Below, piece by piece: positions 8,669 to 17,541 of a DNA stretch of 64,000 nucleotides (the stretch's first letter is position 1; every line of letters begins with the position of its first letter). The position numbers were made by a program, and so were the translations under genes. Origin of the DNA: Clostridiales bacterium (GTDB lineage Bacteria > Bacillota > Clostridia > Lachnospirales > Lachnospiraceae). Where the stretch lies: positions 113,584-177,583 of the forward strand of contig JAJBTU010000032.1 in NCBI GenBank assembly GCA_020860715.1, read 5' to 3'. The notes under the pieces are model-generated. The model saw nothing but the letters and a program-made list of their open reading frames with translations. It had not been told where the DNA came from and did not search any database.

Positions 8669-8800
8669 TGTAGTATTCACCGCTTTCTTTTGATTGCAGC
8701 AGGCCGCATATTGATGCTCTGCTTTATTCTGAATGATGAAACAGATTTTAACACGATTGCCTGAAACTGTAAACGGAAGAATTCTGATCTAAAATAATTC

Positions 8801-8829
8801 TTGACAGGAGACTCAAATATCCATATCAT
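8801..8829 (+). promoter_or_regulatory. sigma-A promoter for the psuK-psuG genes
   Basis: TTGACA (8801-8806), a 17-nt spacer, TATCAT (8824-8829). It lies in the 242-bp gap between the divergent patatin and psuK genes and leaves a leader of about 75 nt. Confidence 0.7.
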
Positions 8830-8910
8830 TCAAATGGGAAACCCCTATCTTCAAAATAGTTCATTTTACATATAACAGATATCTCGAATGATGCGGGTTG
8901 GGAGAGAAAT

Positions 8911-9882
8911 ATGACGGAAGAAAAAGAACCATCCGCAATGGGAAAATGTCCTGCAGGGGCACAAATTGCGGTAGTCGGTGCAGTGAACATGGATATCTGC
9001 GGGATGCCGTATCAGCCGTTGGTAGGTGCGGATTCCAATCCCGGCAGGGTGTCCCTGTCGATGGGCGGTGTGGGACGCAATATTGCGCACAATCTGGCCC
9101 TGCTTGGCCAGCCGGTATCTCTGGTCACGGTTTTCGGGGAAGATTTAAACGGGCAGAGGATTCAGGAGCATCTGGAAGAACTGGGTATCGATTTAAGCGG
9201 CGCAGAGACCATCAGCGGCTTTTCTACTTCGTGCTATGTCTATATCACGGATGAAAAGGGAGAGATGCAGCTGGCTGTCTCCGATATGGATATTTACGAG
9301 CATATGACACCCCGGTTTATGGAGAAGCGTCTGGAATGGCTCAATCGTTCCTGCCTGTGTGTGATCGATACGAATCTGCCGCAGGAGACGATCAGGTATC
9401 TTGCAGAGCATCTGCGGGTCCCCATCTTCGCGGATCCGGTATCTACAGCGAAGATGCATAAGCTGAGGGGCATCCTTTCACATATTCATACTTTGAAACC
9501 AAACCGGCTGGAAGCGGAATACTTAAGCGGAGTCAGAATCACAGATGAACGGACTCTCAGAAAGGCTGCCGGTGTTCTGCTTGACAAAGGAATTGAAAAT
9601 GCGTACATCACTCTCGGAGCGAACGGCGTACTATGTGCGAATCCGTCGGGGATGCGCCTGCTTCCGGCAATTCAGACGAATATGCGCAGTGCAACAGGCG
9701 GAGGGGACTGCTTTATGGCCGCTCTGGCTTATGCGTATCGGGCCGGACTTTCTTCGGAAGAAGCTGCACGGCTGGCGCTGGCCGCCGGGGCGATCTGCAC
9801 GGAAAGCGATCAGACCATCAACGAAGGACTGAGTGTGCGGATGATGTATGAAAGGGCGGGCTTTTTGCCGCCGCATGACTGA
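8911..9882 (+). CDS. psuK: pseudouridine kinase (PfkB family)
   Basis: This enzyme phosphorylates pseudouridine to pseudouridine 5'-phosphate in the cytosol. The 323-residue protein has the PfkB N-terminal signature SMGGVGRNIAHNLALLG and the C-terminal ATP/catalytic motif TGGGDCFMA with the base Asp266. Many PfkB kinases share this fold, so specificity is taken from the next gene, psuG, which lies 86 bases downstream and uses the product. GGGAGAG precedes the ATG. The first 17 residues are a short polar extension before the beta-strand IAVVG. Confidence 0.9.
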   Translation: MTEEKEPSAMGKCPAGAQIAVVGAVNMDICGMPYQPLVGADSNPGRVSLSMGGVGRNIAHNLALLGQPVSLVTVFGEDLNGQRIQEHLEELGIDLSGAETISGFSTSCYVYITDEKGEMQLAVSDMDIYEHMTPRFMEKRLEWLNRSCLCVIDTNLPQETIRYLAEHLRVPIFADPVSTAKMHKLRGILSHIHTLKPNRLEAEYLSGVRITDERTLRKAAGVLLDKGIENAYITLGANGVLCANPSGMRLLPAIQTNMRSATGGGDCFMAALAYAYRAGLSSEEAARLALAAGAICTESDQTINEGLSVRMMYERAGFLPPHD

Positions 9883-9968
9883 ACCACGCAGCAGCCGGAT
9901 GCACAAAGTAAAACGACGGATGTCGTTTACTATAAATTTTATCAGATACAAATCAGGAGGAAACGAAC

Positions 9969-10889
9969 ATGGAACAGCTGAACAAATATCTTGATGTTGC
10001 ACCGGAGGTGCAGGAGGCACTGGCCAACGGTAAGCCGGTCGTGGCGCTGGAATCTACGATCATTTCACACGGCATGCCTTACCCGCAGAATGTGGAGACG
10101 GCTCTTGCGGTTGAAAAGATCGTCCGTGAAAACGGCGCAGTGCCCGCAACGATCGCGATCCTTGGCGGCCGTCTCAAGGTCGGGATCAATAAGGACGAGA
10201 TCGACTACCTCGGAAAGAAGGGACTGGATGTGATCAAGGCGAGCCGCCGTGACGTGCCGATCCTTGTGGCGAAAAAGGAAGATGGAGCCGCTACGGTGGC
10301 AACGACTATGCTGATCGCGGCAATGGCCGGTGTGAAGGTGTTTGCGACCGGCGGGATCGGGGGCGTGCACAGAGGAGCGGAGACATCAATGGATATTTCA
10401 GCTGATCTGGAAGAACTGGCGATGACGCCTGTTATGGTTGTCTGCGCCGGAGCCAAGGCTATCCTGGACCTGGGACTGACACTGGAATATCTGGAGACGA
10501 AGGGTGTGCCGGTGATCGGTTATCAGACAGAAGAACTTCCGGCATTTTATACCAGAAAGAGCGGATTCTCCGTAGACTATCGTCTGGACACCCCCGCGCA
10601 GATCGCAGAAGCGTGGACGACAAAGCTGGAACTTGGCATGAAAGGCGGTATGCTGGTGACAAACCCGATTCCGGAAGAATATTCCATGGATCATGAGTAT
10701 ATTAACAAATGCATCGACGAGGCGATCGAAGAACTGAAAGCGAAAGGAATCAAAGGCAAAGAGACGACTCCGTTCCTGCTTGCAAAGGTGAAGGACATCA
10801 CCGGCGGCGACAGCCTGGACGCGAACATTCAGCTTGTTTATAATAACGCGAAACTTGCTGCACAGATTGCGGGAGAAATGTGCCGGTAA
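9969..10889 (+). CDS. psuG: pseudouridine-5'-phosphate glycosidase
   Basis: PsuG splits the C-C glycosidic bond of pseudouridine 5'-phosphate to uracil and ribose 5-phosphate. The 306-residue length is normal. Conserved blocks are ALESTIISHGMPYP near the N-terminus (catalytic-type Glu28), DVIKASRRD, FATGGIGGVHRG, MVVCAGAKAILDL and TNPIPEEY. AGGAGG is well placed upstream of the ATG. Together with psuK it forms a complete pseudouridine salvage route, and the nucleoside importer genes directly downstream suggest the substrate is taken from outside. Confidence 0.95.
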   Translation: MEQLNKYLDVAPEVQEALANGKPVVALESTIISHGMPYPQNVETALAVEKIVRENGAVPATIAILGGRLKVGINKDEIDYLGKKGLDVIKASRRDVPILVAKKEDGAATVATTMLIAAMAGVKVFATGGIGGVHRGAETSMDISADLEELAMTPVMVVCAGAKAILDLGLTLEYLETKGVPVIGYQTEELPAFYTRKSGFSVDYRLDTPAQIAEAWTTKLELGMKGGMLVTNPIPEEYSMDHEYINKCIDEAIEELKAKGIKGKETTPFLLAKVKDITGGDSLDANIQLVYNNAKLAAQIAGEMCR

Positions 10890-10927
10890 ACGAAATGAAT
10901 GTTTCGTAAAAAACATGAAAAAAGTAG

Positions 10928-10955
10928 TTCAAATTGTCGAAAAGTGTGTTATACT
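10928..10955 (+). promoter_or_regulatory. probable promoter of the nucleoside ABC importer
   Basis: TTCAAA (10928-10933), a 16-nt spacer and TATACT (10950-10955). About 100 nt of leader follow, holding two small stem candidates (TGTGCG with CGCACA near 10965-10985, and CGGC with GCCG near 10998-11016). No known riboswitch was recognised. Confidence 0.5.
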
Positions 10956-11058
10956 GTTAAAGATGTGTGCGGAAGGGAGACGCACAAAGGGGTTCGGCAC
11001 TGATCCAGAGCCGGCATAAGGCTTCAGGATAAAAAATCAAAAAAAGGAGAGAAAGAAA

Positions 11059-12186
11059 ATGAAGAAAAAACTGCTTGCATTGATGCTCTCAGCTGTCATG
11101 GTCGTTTCTATGGGCGCGATCACGGTTCAGGCTGAGGAAAGTGTATCGGCGGATGACATCGAGGATACGATGACTTCTGACGATGGTACTTATGAGATCG
11201 CTTTCGTTACGGATGTCGGCTCCCTGAAGGATAAGTCTTTCAACGAGGGTACATGGAACGGCGTGAAGCTGTACGCAGCTGAGAACGGCCTTTCTTACAA
11301 ATATTATCAGCCGGCCAATGAGAGTGAAGCTACGGATGATGACCGTTATGACGCTATGGCAGCTGCCTGTGAGGCGGGTGCAAAAGTAGTTGTCTGCGCA
11401 GGTTATCTTCAGGAGGCGGCTCTGACACAGGCGGCGATCGATTATCCGGATGTACAGTTTGTATTTATCGATGGCTACACCCTTTACAACGGCGATGACG
11501 CTCTTGCAAATGTAGCAGGCATCAACTTCCAGGAAGAGCAGTGCGGTTACTTCGCAGGCTATGCGGTAGTGATGGAAGGCTTCACAGAGCTCGGCTTCTC
11601 CGGCGGCGGCGGCGGAACGAACCCGGCATGCTGCCGTTACGGCTACGGCTTTGTACAGGGCGCGAATGATGCGGCTGCAGCACTTGGCACGACAGTCAAT
11701 ATCAACTATTCCTGGCTGTATGGTTCTTCCTACTCAGCATCCGCTGAACTGCAGACCATGGTAAGCGGCTGGTATACCAACGGCACTGAGGTCGTATTCG
11801 CATGCGGCGGCGCAATGTTCTCATCGATCGCAGCGGCTGCTTCCGCTAACGACGGTTATGTGATCGGCGTTGACGTTGACCAGTCCAGCGAGTCTGATAC
11901 GGTCATCACCTCCGCTATGAAGGGTCTGGCTGCGGCTACCGAGTATGCGATCGGCGTTTACTATGACGGCGAGTGGGATACGCTTGGCGGCACCACCACA
12001 ACACTTGGCGCTGCTGACGGCGCGGTAGGTCTTCCGACGGACACCTGGTCAATGGAGAACTTCACAGCTGATGATTATGCAGAACTTCTTGCAGAGGTTG
12101 TAGACGGCACGCTCGTAGTTGACAACGATTATGAGAGCGCAGATCTGACAGGCTTTGAGAATGCAGTCGTTACGATTGTAGAGTAA
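11059..12186 (+). CDS. BMP family nucleoside ABC transporter substrate-binding protein
   Basis: This receptor of the PnrA/Med/BMP family binds nucleosides for an ABC importer. The signal peptide ends near VQA at residue 25; no lipobox Cys is present, unlike many relatives. The mature part has the family pattern DVGSLKDKSFNEGTW, an AGAKVVVCAG segment, FVFIDGY, the glycine-rich FSGGGGGTNP stretch and GVDVDQS. Its position after psuK-psuG points to pseudouridine as a ligand, an inference from context. A palindromic repeat overlaps its stop codon and a terminator follows before the ATPase gene. Confidence 0.93.
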   Translation: MKKKLLALMLSAVMVVSMGAITVQAEESVSADDIEDTMTSDDGTYEIAFVTDVGSLKDKSFNEGTWNGVKLYAAENGLSYKYYQPANESEATDDDRYDAMAAACEAGAKVVVCAGYLQEAALTQAAIDYPDVQFVFIDGYTLYNGDDALANVAGINFQEEQCGYFAGYAVVMEGFTELGFSGGGGGTNPACCRYGYGFVQGANDAAAALGTTVNINYSWLYGSSYSASAELQTMVSGWYTNGTEVVFACGGAMFSSIAAAASANDGYVIGVDVDQSSESDTVITSAMKGLAAATEYAIGVYYDGEWDTLGGTTTTLGAADGAVGLPTDTWSMENFTADDYAELLAEVVDGTLVVDNDYESADLTGFENAVVTIVE

Positions 12187-12209
12187 CTGCAAAGATATTG
12201 AACAGTTAC
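12183..12209. repeat. 27-bp palindromic repeat, copy 2
   Basis: GTAACTGC, 11-nt loop, ACAGTTAC. The left arm contains the TAA stop codon of the BMP protein gene. Confidence 0.75.
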
Positions 12210-12262
12210 GTGGAGTGATAGGAAGCATCCCGTGAAAACGGGGCTCACAGAAATTGCTCTTG

Positions 12263-12297
12263 AAAGGGGAGGGCGGATGACGCGCCTCCCCTTTTTT
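12263..12297 (+). terminator. internal terminator between binding protein and ATPase genes
   Basis: GGGGAGG and GCG pair with CGC and CCTCCCC around a GATGA loop, followed by TTTTTT. Partial termination here would yield more receptor than transporter core. Confidence 0.8.
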
Positions 12298-12393
12298 ATA
12301 AAAAATAATGATTCAGAACAGCAGGCCGCAGGCTGCCTTCTTCCAAACTGTTCTGAACTGTTACAGCAAAAACACGAAGGGGGGAAGAAAGCA

Positions 12394-13938
12394 ATGCAGC
12401 CAGACAATGTCATTGAGATGCTCCATATTACCAAGTGCTTTCCGGGAATCATTGCCAATGACGACATCACGCTCCAGCTGCGCAGGGGCGAGGTACATGC
12501 CCTGCTTGGCGAGAACGGGGCGGGGAAATCTACACTGATGAGTGTGCTGTTCGGACTGTATCAGCCGGAGGAGGGCAAAATCCTCAAAAACGGTCAGGAA
12601 GTAAAGATCAACAATCCAAATGACGCGACTGCTCTTGGAATCGGAATGGTGCACCAGCACTTTAAACTGATTGACGTGTTCACCGTACTGGATAATATCA
12701 TTCTCGGCGCGGAGACGACAAAACTCGGTTTTCTGCAAAAAAAGGAAGCACGGGCGAAGGTGGAGGCTCTTTCAGAAAAATACGGCCTGAAGGTAGACCT
12801 TGACGCCCATGTGGAGGATATCACAGTCGGGATGCAGCAGCGTGTGGAAATTTTAAAAATGCTGTACCGCGACAATGAGATCCTGATATTTGACGAGCCG
12901 ACAGCGGTGCTGACACCCCAGGAGATCGAGGATCTGCTTGAGACAATGCGCGCCTTTGCCGCTGAAGGAAAGAGTATTCTCTTTATTTCTCATAAGCTGA
13001 ATGAAATCATGTCTGTAGCGGATCGGGTGACAGTACTCCGCAAGGGAAAATATGTGGGTACGGTGGATACAAAGGACACGGATAAGCAGAGCCTTTCCAA
13101 TATGATGGTTGGACGGCCGGTTCAGCTTGAAGTGGTAAAAGACGAGGCAAAGCCGCAGCAGCCGGTGCTGCAGGTACGGGATCTGAAAGTGCCGTCTGCC
13201 GTACATAAGCGCGATGCGGTCAACGGCGTATCCTTTGATGTCCGTGCGGGCGAGATTGTCTGCATCGCCGGCATTGACGGGAATGGACAGTGCGAGCTGG
13301 TCTATGGCCTTACCGGACTGGAAAAAAGCTCCGGCGGAACGGTTACCCTGTGCGGCGAGGATATTTCCCATGCGACAATCCGGCAGAGAGGGAAAAACAT
13401 GAGCCACATTCCGGAAGATCGTCACAAACATGGACTGATTCTGGATTTTACTCTGGAACAGAATATGGTGCTCCAGCGTTTCCAGGAGCCGCGGTTTTCG
13501 CATAACGGTTTTATTGATGCGGCAGCGGTGCGGGAGTATTCGGACAAGCTGATCGAGGACTATGATGTGCGTTCCGGACAGGGGTCTGTCACCGTGGCGA
13601 GGAGTATGTCTGGCGGCAACCAGCAGAAAGCGATCATTGCGCGGGAACTTGACCGGGATAAGCCTCTGATTCTGGCGGTTCAGCCGACCAGAGGTCTGGA
13701 CGTGGGCGCAATCGAGCACATTCATAACCAGCTGATTGCGGAGCGTGATAAGGGACATGCGATTTTGCTGATCTCTCTGGAACTGGATGAAGTCATGAGT
13801 TTAAGCGACCGGATTCTGGTGCTCTATGAAGGCGAAATCGTTGGGGAACTTGATCCGAAGAAGACGGATGTTCAGGAACTTGGTCTTTACATGGCCGGTG
13901 CGAAGCGCCAGAACGGGAAGGAGGCGAGTGAGGCATGA
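12394..13938 (+). CDS. nucleoside ABC transporter, dual ATP-binding protein
   Basis: This 514-residue tandem ATPase resembles YufO/NupA and RbsA. Cassette one has Walker A GENGAGKST at residues 39-47, VGMQQRVEILK in the signature position and LIFDEPTAVLTP. Cassette two has the degenerate Walker A AGIDGNGQ and the signature MSGGNQQK, as expected for this class. The open frame extends upstream to 12232, but ATG 12394 is chosen because GAAGGGGGG precedes it and family homology begins here; the upstream part overlaps a terminator. The stop overlaps the next start by 4 bp. Confidence 0.94.
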   Translation: MQPDNVIEMLHITKCFPGIIANDDITLQLRRGEVHALLGENGAGKSTLMSVLFGLYQPEEGKILKNGQEVKINNPNDATALGIGMVHQHFKLIDVFTVLDNIILGAETTKLGFLQKKEARAKVEALSEKYGLKVDLDAHVEDITVGMQQRVEILKMLYRDNEILIFDEPTAVLTPQEIEDLLETMRAFAAEGKSILFISHKLNEIMSVADRVTVLRKGKYVGTVDTKDTDKQSLSNMMVGRPVQLEVVKDEAKPQQPVLQVRDLKVPSAVHKRDAVNGVSFDVRAGEIVCIAGIDGNGQCELVYGLTGLEKSSGGTVTLCGEDISHATIRQRGKNMSHIPEDRHKHGLILDFTLEQNMVLQRFQEPRFSHNGFIDAAAVREYSDKLIEDYDVRSGQGSVTVARSMSGGNQQKAIIARELDRDKPLILAVQPTRGLDVGAIEHIHNQLIAERDKGHAILLISLELDEVMSLSDRILVLYEGEIVGELDPKKTDVQELGLYMAGAKRQNGKEASEA

Positions 13939-15272
13939 AAGAGAAATTAGCCCGTTTTTATGCGAAGGACGGTACGAAAACCGTGCTTTCCTCTGTACTT
14001 TCGATTATCATCGGTATGGTGGTAGGAAGTATCATTATCCTGCTCGTCGGTATTTCCAATAAATCTCTGGGGTTTGGCAGCGTAGGAGAAGGTGTCCAGC
14101 TGGTATTCGGCGGTCTGTTCAGTACGGGACGGAGCGCCGCAGGCAATCTGACCTTCGGATTTAACTCTACAAACTTCGGAAATATGCTGTTCCGTGCGAC
14201 TCCGCTGATCCTGACCGGACTTTCGGTGGCTATCGCATACAAAACAGGTCTGTTCAACATCGGTGCGCCGGGACAGTACCTGATGGGAACTGCGGTGACA
14301 TTGATTGTTGCGCTGAAGATCCCGACTTCTTCCTCTACTCTGTATGAGAACGGCGGATTCCCGGCTCCTCTGGTCTGGTTGCTGGCATTTCTTGCCGGTA
14401 TGCTCGCCGGTGCGCTCTGGGGCGCGATTCCGGGACTCGTCAAGGCATATCTGAATATCAATGAAGTGCTTGCCTGCATTATGTGTAACTGGATCGCGGC
14501 CAATCTGGTCACCTGGATTTTCGAGGGCAGTACCCTTTGCAATACCGTCGAATCCGGCAAGACCGGCTACATCTATAAGACCAGCTATAATGGTGTGGCG
14601 ACAGCAAAGCTGGGTCTGGATAAGATTTTTTCCGGCTCACAGATCAATGCCGGTATCCTGGTAGCTATTGTACTGGCGATCCTTGTATACATACTGATGG
14701 AAAAAACGACGATGGGCTATCAGCTGAAGGCCTGCGGCAGCAACCGCCATTCCGCGCGGTATGCAGGTATTGCGGATAAGAGAAATATCGTTCTTTCCAT
14801 GGCGATTGCCGGCGCGCTGGCCGGAGCGGGAGCTTCCCTTTACTATCTGGCAGGCAACACAGAGTTTTTCTGGTCGACCTATCAGTCCCTTCCGGATGCC
14901 GGATTTAACGGAATTCCGGTGGCGCTGCTTGCGTCCTGCAATCCGATCGGGGTCATATTTACCGGCTGCTTCATGTCCATGCTGGATATCTGCGGCCTGC
15001 AGCTGACCAATCTGACTGCTTATAACGAATATATCACGGATGTCATCATTGCCGTGATCGTATACTTAAGCGCATTTGCCCTGCTGATCCGTATGCTTTT
15101 GACCAGTAAAAAGAGCAGCGGACATGAAGAAAACGCGAATGCGGATTCCGATAGCAGCGGTAAGACGGCAGCAGCAGCTGGCGGCATACCTGCAGAGGAT
15201 AATCAAACGGTTCCGGCAAAAGACATGGGCGCCGTATCTGCGGCAGACCCGAAGGGAGGCGAGACGCTATGA
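13935..15272 (+). CDS. nucleoside ABC transporter permease, subunit 1
   Basis: This BPD_transp_2 family permease (445 residues, YufP/NupB-like) has about ten hydrophobic segments starting near residue 17. Family motifs include FNIGAPGQYLMG and the loop CGSNRHSARYAGI, which faces the ATPase. A C-terminal hydrophilic tail of roughly 50 residues, rich in Ser, Ala and Asp, goes beyond the last helix. It is translationally coupled on both sides by 4-bp overlaps. Confidence 0.93.
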   Translation: MKEKLARFYAKDGTKTVLSSVLSIIIGMVVGSIIILLVGISNKSLGFGSVGEGVQLVFGGLFSTGRSAAGNLTFGFNSTNFGNMLFRATPLILTGLSVAIAYKTGLFNIGAPGQYLMGTAVTLIVALKIPTSSSTLYENGGFPAPLVWLLAFLAGMLAGALWGAIPGLVKAYLNINEVLACIMCNWIAANLVTWIFEGSTLCNTVESGKTGYIYKTSYNGVATAKLGLDKIFSGSQINAGILVAIVLAILVYILMEKTTMGYQLKACGSNRHSARYAGIADKRNIVLSMAIAGALAGAGASLYYLAGNTEFFWSTYQSLPDAGFNGIPVALLASCNPIGVIFTGCFMSMLDICGLQLTNLTAYNEYITDVIIAVIVYLSAFALLIRMLLTSKKSSGHEENANADSDSSGKTAAAAGGIPAEDNQTVPAKDMGAVSAADPKGGETL

Positions 15273-16300
15273 CATTTTTAATTCAGCAGACTCTGCTCTA
15301 TGCAGTTCCTCTGATGATCGTCGCGCTGGCCGGTGTGTTTGCCGAGCGGAGCGGTATCATCAACCTGGCTCTCGAAGGTATCATGATCTTCGGAGCGTTC
15401 ACGGGCGTATTTTTCGTAAATGTGGTGCAGCAGGCCGGATGGTTCGCCGCTGCGAAGGATAACGGCAACTGGATTGCGTTACAGGGCTTTGAAATTCTGG
15501 CCATTCTCGTAGCAGCTCTCTGCGGGGCAATCTTTTCCCTCCTGCTGGCGTTTGCGGCCATCAACCTCAAGGCGGATCAGACCATCAGCGGTACGGCTCT
15601 GAATCTCCTGGCACCGGCACTTGTGCTGTTCCTGATCCGTATTCTGGCAAACCAGAGTACCCTGTACATGTCGGAGGGGGATGCGGCAAGCTGGTTCATG
15701 ATCAAAAAGACGACGCTAGGCTTTGATCGGACTGCGGATATCGGAGCTCTGGGTGAGATCTTTATCAACAAGGTTTATCTGGCAACCTATCTCTGCATTC
15801 TGGTCTACATTATTCTGTCCGTACTGTTGTATAAGACCCGGTTCGGACTTCGGCTTCGTTCCTGTGGCGAGAATCCGCAGGCAGCGGACTCTCTTGGCAT
15901 TAATGTTTACAGAATGCGCTATGCTGGTACAATCATCTCCGGCGCGCTTGCAGGCATGGGCGGTTTTGTCTACGCACTGACCACGGCGAACTGCTCTGCA
16001 AACGGCGATGTCGCGGGGTTCGGTTTCCTGGCTCTTGCCGTTATGATTTTCGGCAACTGGAAGCCCGGAAATATCGCGGGAGCTGCGCTTCTTTTTGGCC
16101 TGTTTAAGTGTATTGCCGCATCCTACGCGAGCATTGACATCAACGGCGACGGTGTTTATATGCTGGCGCAGATCGGTCTGAGCTCGAATTTCTACAGGAT
16201 GCTGCCGTATCTGATCACGATGGTTGTGCTGGCTTTTACGTCTAAAAAATCGCGTGCGCCGAAGGCGGAAGGCGTTCCGTACGACAAAGGGCAGAGATAA
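15269..16300 (+). CDS. nucleoside ABC transporter permease, subunit 2
   Basis: This partner permease (343 residues, YufQ/NupC-like) has the typical opening FAERSGIINLALEGIMIFGAF, written here only as a family landmark, and the ATPase-contact loop RSCGENPQAADSLGI. Multiple hydrophobic helices fill the rest. It is coupled to the preceding permease by a 4-bp overlap. With the receptor and ATPase it completes the importer. The endonuclease III gene starts two bases after its stop. Confidence 0.93.
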   Translation: MTFLIQQTLLYAVPLMIVALAGVFAERSGIINLALEGIMIFGAFTGVFFVNVVQQAGWFAAAKDNGNWIALQGFEILAILVAALCGAIFSLLLAFAAINLKADQTISGTALNLLAPALVLFLIRILANQSTLYMSEGDAASWFMIKKTTLGFDRTADIGALGEIFINKVYLATYLCILVYIILSVLLYKTRFGLRLRSCGENPQAADSLGINVYRMRYAGTIISGALAGMGGFVYALTTANCSANGDVAGFGFLALAVMIFGNWKPGNIAGAALLFGLFKCIAASYASIDINGDGVYMLAQIGLSSNFYRMLPYLITMVVLAFTSKKSRAPKAEGVPYDKGQR

Positions 16301-16302
16301 CA

Positions 16303-16959
16303 ATGGCTGTAAAAACAGAAGAACAAAAAAAGGCGCTCGCTCTGGAAATCATCGGGCGCCTGAAAAAAGAGTATCCGGATGCCGACTGCACATTAGATTA
16401 TAATGAGGCGTGGAAGCTGCTGGTGAGTGTACGGCTTGCGGCACAGTGTACGGATGCGCGTGTAAATATCGTTGTGGAAAAACTGTATGCGAAATTTCCG
16501 GATGTAGATGCGCTCGCCGCAGCTTCTCCGGAAGAAATCGAGGAAATGATCCGGCCATGCGGTCTCGGTAAAAGCAAGGCGCGGGATATCAGCGCCTGTA
16601 TGCGTATCCTGAAGGAAAAATACGATGGAAGAGTTCCGGATGATTTTGACGAACTGCTGACACTTCCGGGAGTGGGAAGAAAGAGCGCGAATCTGATCAT
16701 GGGGGATGTGTTCGGAAAGCCGGCAATCGTCACCGATACCCACTGCATCCGTCTGACAAACCGGATGGGGCTGGTTGATGGGATCCGGGATCCGAAGAAA
16801 GTGGAGATGGCGCTCTGGAAGATCATTCCGCCGGCGGAAGGCAACAGCTTTTGCCATCGTCTTGTTTATCATGGCCGGGAAGTCTGCACCGCCCGGACAA
16901 AGCCGCACTGCGATCGATGCTGCCTGAATGATATCTGTGAGAAAAACGGCGCAGAATAA
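16303..16959 (+). CDS. nth: endonuclease III
   Basis: This DNA glycosylase/AP lyase removes oxidised pyrimidines. The 218-residue protein has the helix-hairpin-helix LPGVGRKSANLIMG with the Schiff-base Lys, followed by VTDTHCIRL carrying the catalytic Asp. The C-terminal 4Fe-4S ligands are present as C-x7-C-x2-C-x5-C; the first spacing is seven rather than the six of the E. coli enzyme. The gene is only two bases after the transporter operon, so it is probably cotranscribed, and a strong terminator follows. Confidence 0.96.
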   Translation: MAVKTEEQKKALALEIIGRLKKEYPDADCTLDYNEAWKLLVSVRLAAQCTDARVNIVVEKLYAKFPDVDALAAASPEEIEEMIRPCGLGKSKARDISACMRILKEKYDGRVPDDFDELLTLPGVGRKSANLIMGDVFGKPAIVTDTHCIRLTNRMGLVDGIRDPKKVEMALWKIIPPAEGNSFCHRLVYHGREVCTARTKPHCDRCCLNDICEKNGAE

Positions 16960-16992
16960 CTCTGATTGTCTGTAATCGAACAAATGTTAAGG

Positions 16993-17022
16993 ACCCGGCC
17001 TGAAAAAGGCCGGGTTTTTTTA
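16993..17022 (+). terminator. Rho-independent terminator after nth
   Basis: ACCCGGCC (16993-17000), loop TGAAAAA, GGCCGGGT (17008-17015), then a T-tract. It ends the psu/transporter/nth transcription unit. Confidence 0.9.
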
Positions 17023-17032
17023 CTTTTTCATC

Positions 17033-17060
17033 TTGACAAATACCCCTCCGGGGGTATACT
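17033..17060 (+). promoter_or_regulatory. csoR-copA promoter
   Basis: TTGACA (17033-17038), a 16-nt spacer and TATACT (17055-17060). The spacer is occupied almost entirely by a CsoR-type operator, so repressor binding would block polymerase directly. Confidence 0.85.
17040..17057. promoter_or_regulatory. CsoR operator 1
   Basis: ATACCCC-TCCG-GGGGTAT, perfect 7-bp arms, placed between the -35 and -10 boxes. It matches the Bacillota CsoR operator pattern. Confidence 0.85.
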
Positions 17061-17072
17061 ATACTCATAGAA

Positions 17073-17089
17073 ATACCCCCAAAGGGTAT
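17073..17089. promoter_or_regulatory. CsoR operator 2
   Basis: ATACCC-CCAAA-GGGTAT lies 15 bases after operator 1, downstream of the expected transcription start. A second site suggests cooperative or double blocking. Confidence 0.7.
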
Positions 17090-17172
17090 TTTCATTTTGA
17101 ATCCCATTTTGTTTAAAATCACATATGGTACAGCCGGATCGTGCGTATGGGCGAATAAGGAGAGGAAATATC

Positions 17173-17511
17173 GTGGAAAATAGCAAAGAAAAAACATTTG
17201 AGACAGAAGATAACATGGAAGTCTGCTGCAGCTGCAAAAAGACTTTGCGGTCTGAAGAGGAGCGCAAAAAGTTGATGAACCGTCTGAGCCGCATTGAGGG
17301 GCAGATCCGGGGCATCCGCGGGATGCTGGAGCGTGACGCCTACTGCAATGATATTCTCATTCAGTCAGCGGCGGTAAATGCGGCGATCAATTCTTTTAAC
17401 AAGGAACTGCTTTCCAGCCACATTCATTCCTGCGTTGTGCGGGATATCCGCGAAGGGAAGGATGACGTTGTGGATGAACTGGTGTCTACAATACAGAAGC
17501 TGATGAAGTAG
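17173..17511 (+). CDS. csoR: copper-sensing transcriptional repressor CsoR
   Basis: CsoR is an all-helical repressor that leaves DNA when it binds Cu(I). The 112-residue protein has the ligand set C58-x24-H83-x3-C87, exactly the CsoR pattern, and the conserved RLSRIEGQIRGI DNA-binding helix. An extra N-terminal CCSC cluster (residues 18-21) may add metal or redox response. The start is GTG 17173 with AAGGAGAGG seven bases upstream; an in-frame ATG at 17125 lacks a ribosome site. Two operators sit in its promoter, showing autoregulation together with copA. Confidence 0.94.
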   Translation: MENSKEKTFETEDNMEVCCSCKKTLRSEEERKKLMNRLSRIEGQIRGIRGMLERDAYCNDILIQSAAVNAAINSFNKELLSSHIHSCVVRDIREGKDDVVDELVSTIQKLMK

Positions 17512-17541
17512 AATAGTTTTCGGAAGGAGGGATTCACGAAA

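Noticed and set aside
8760..8790. sixth palindrome copy (GAAACTGT followed by AGAATTCTG)
   Set aside because: The right arm does not match ACAGTTAC and the loop length is not kept.
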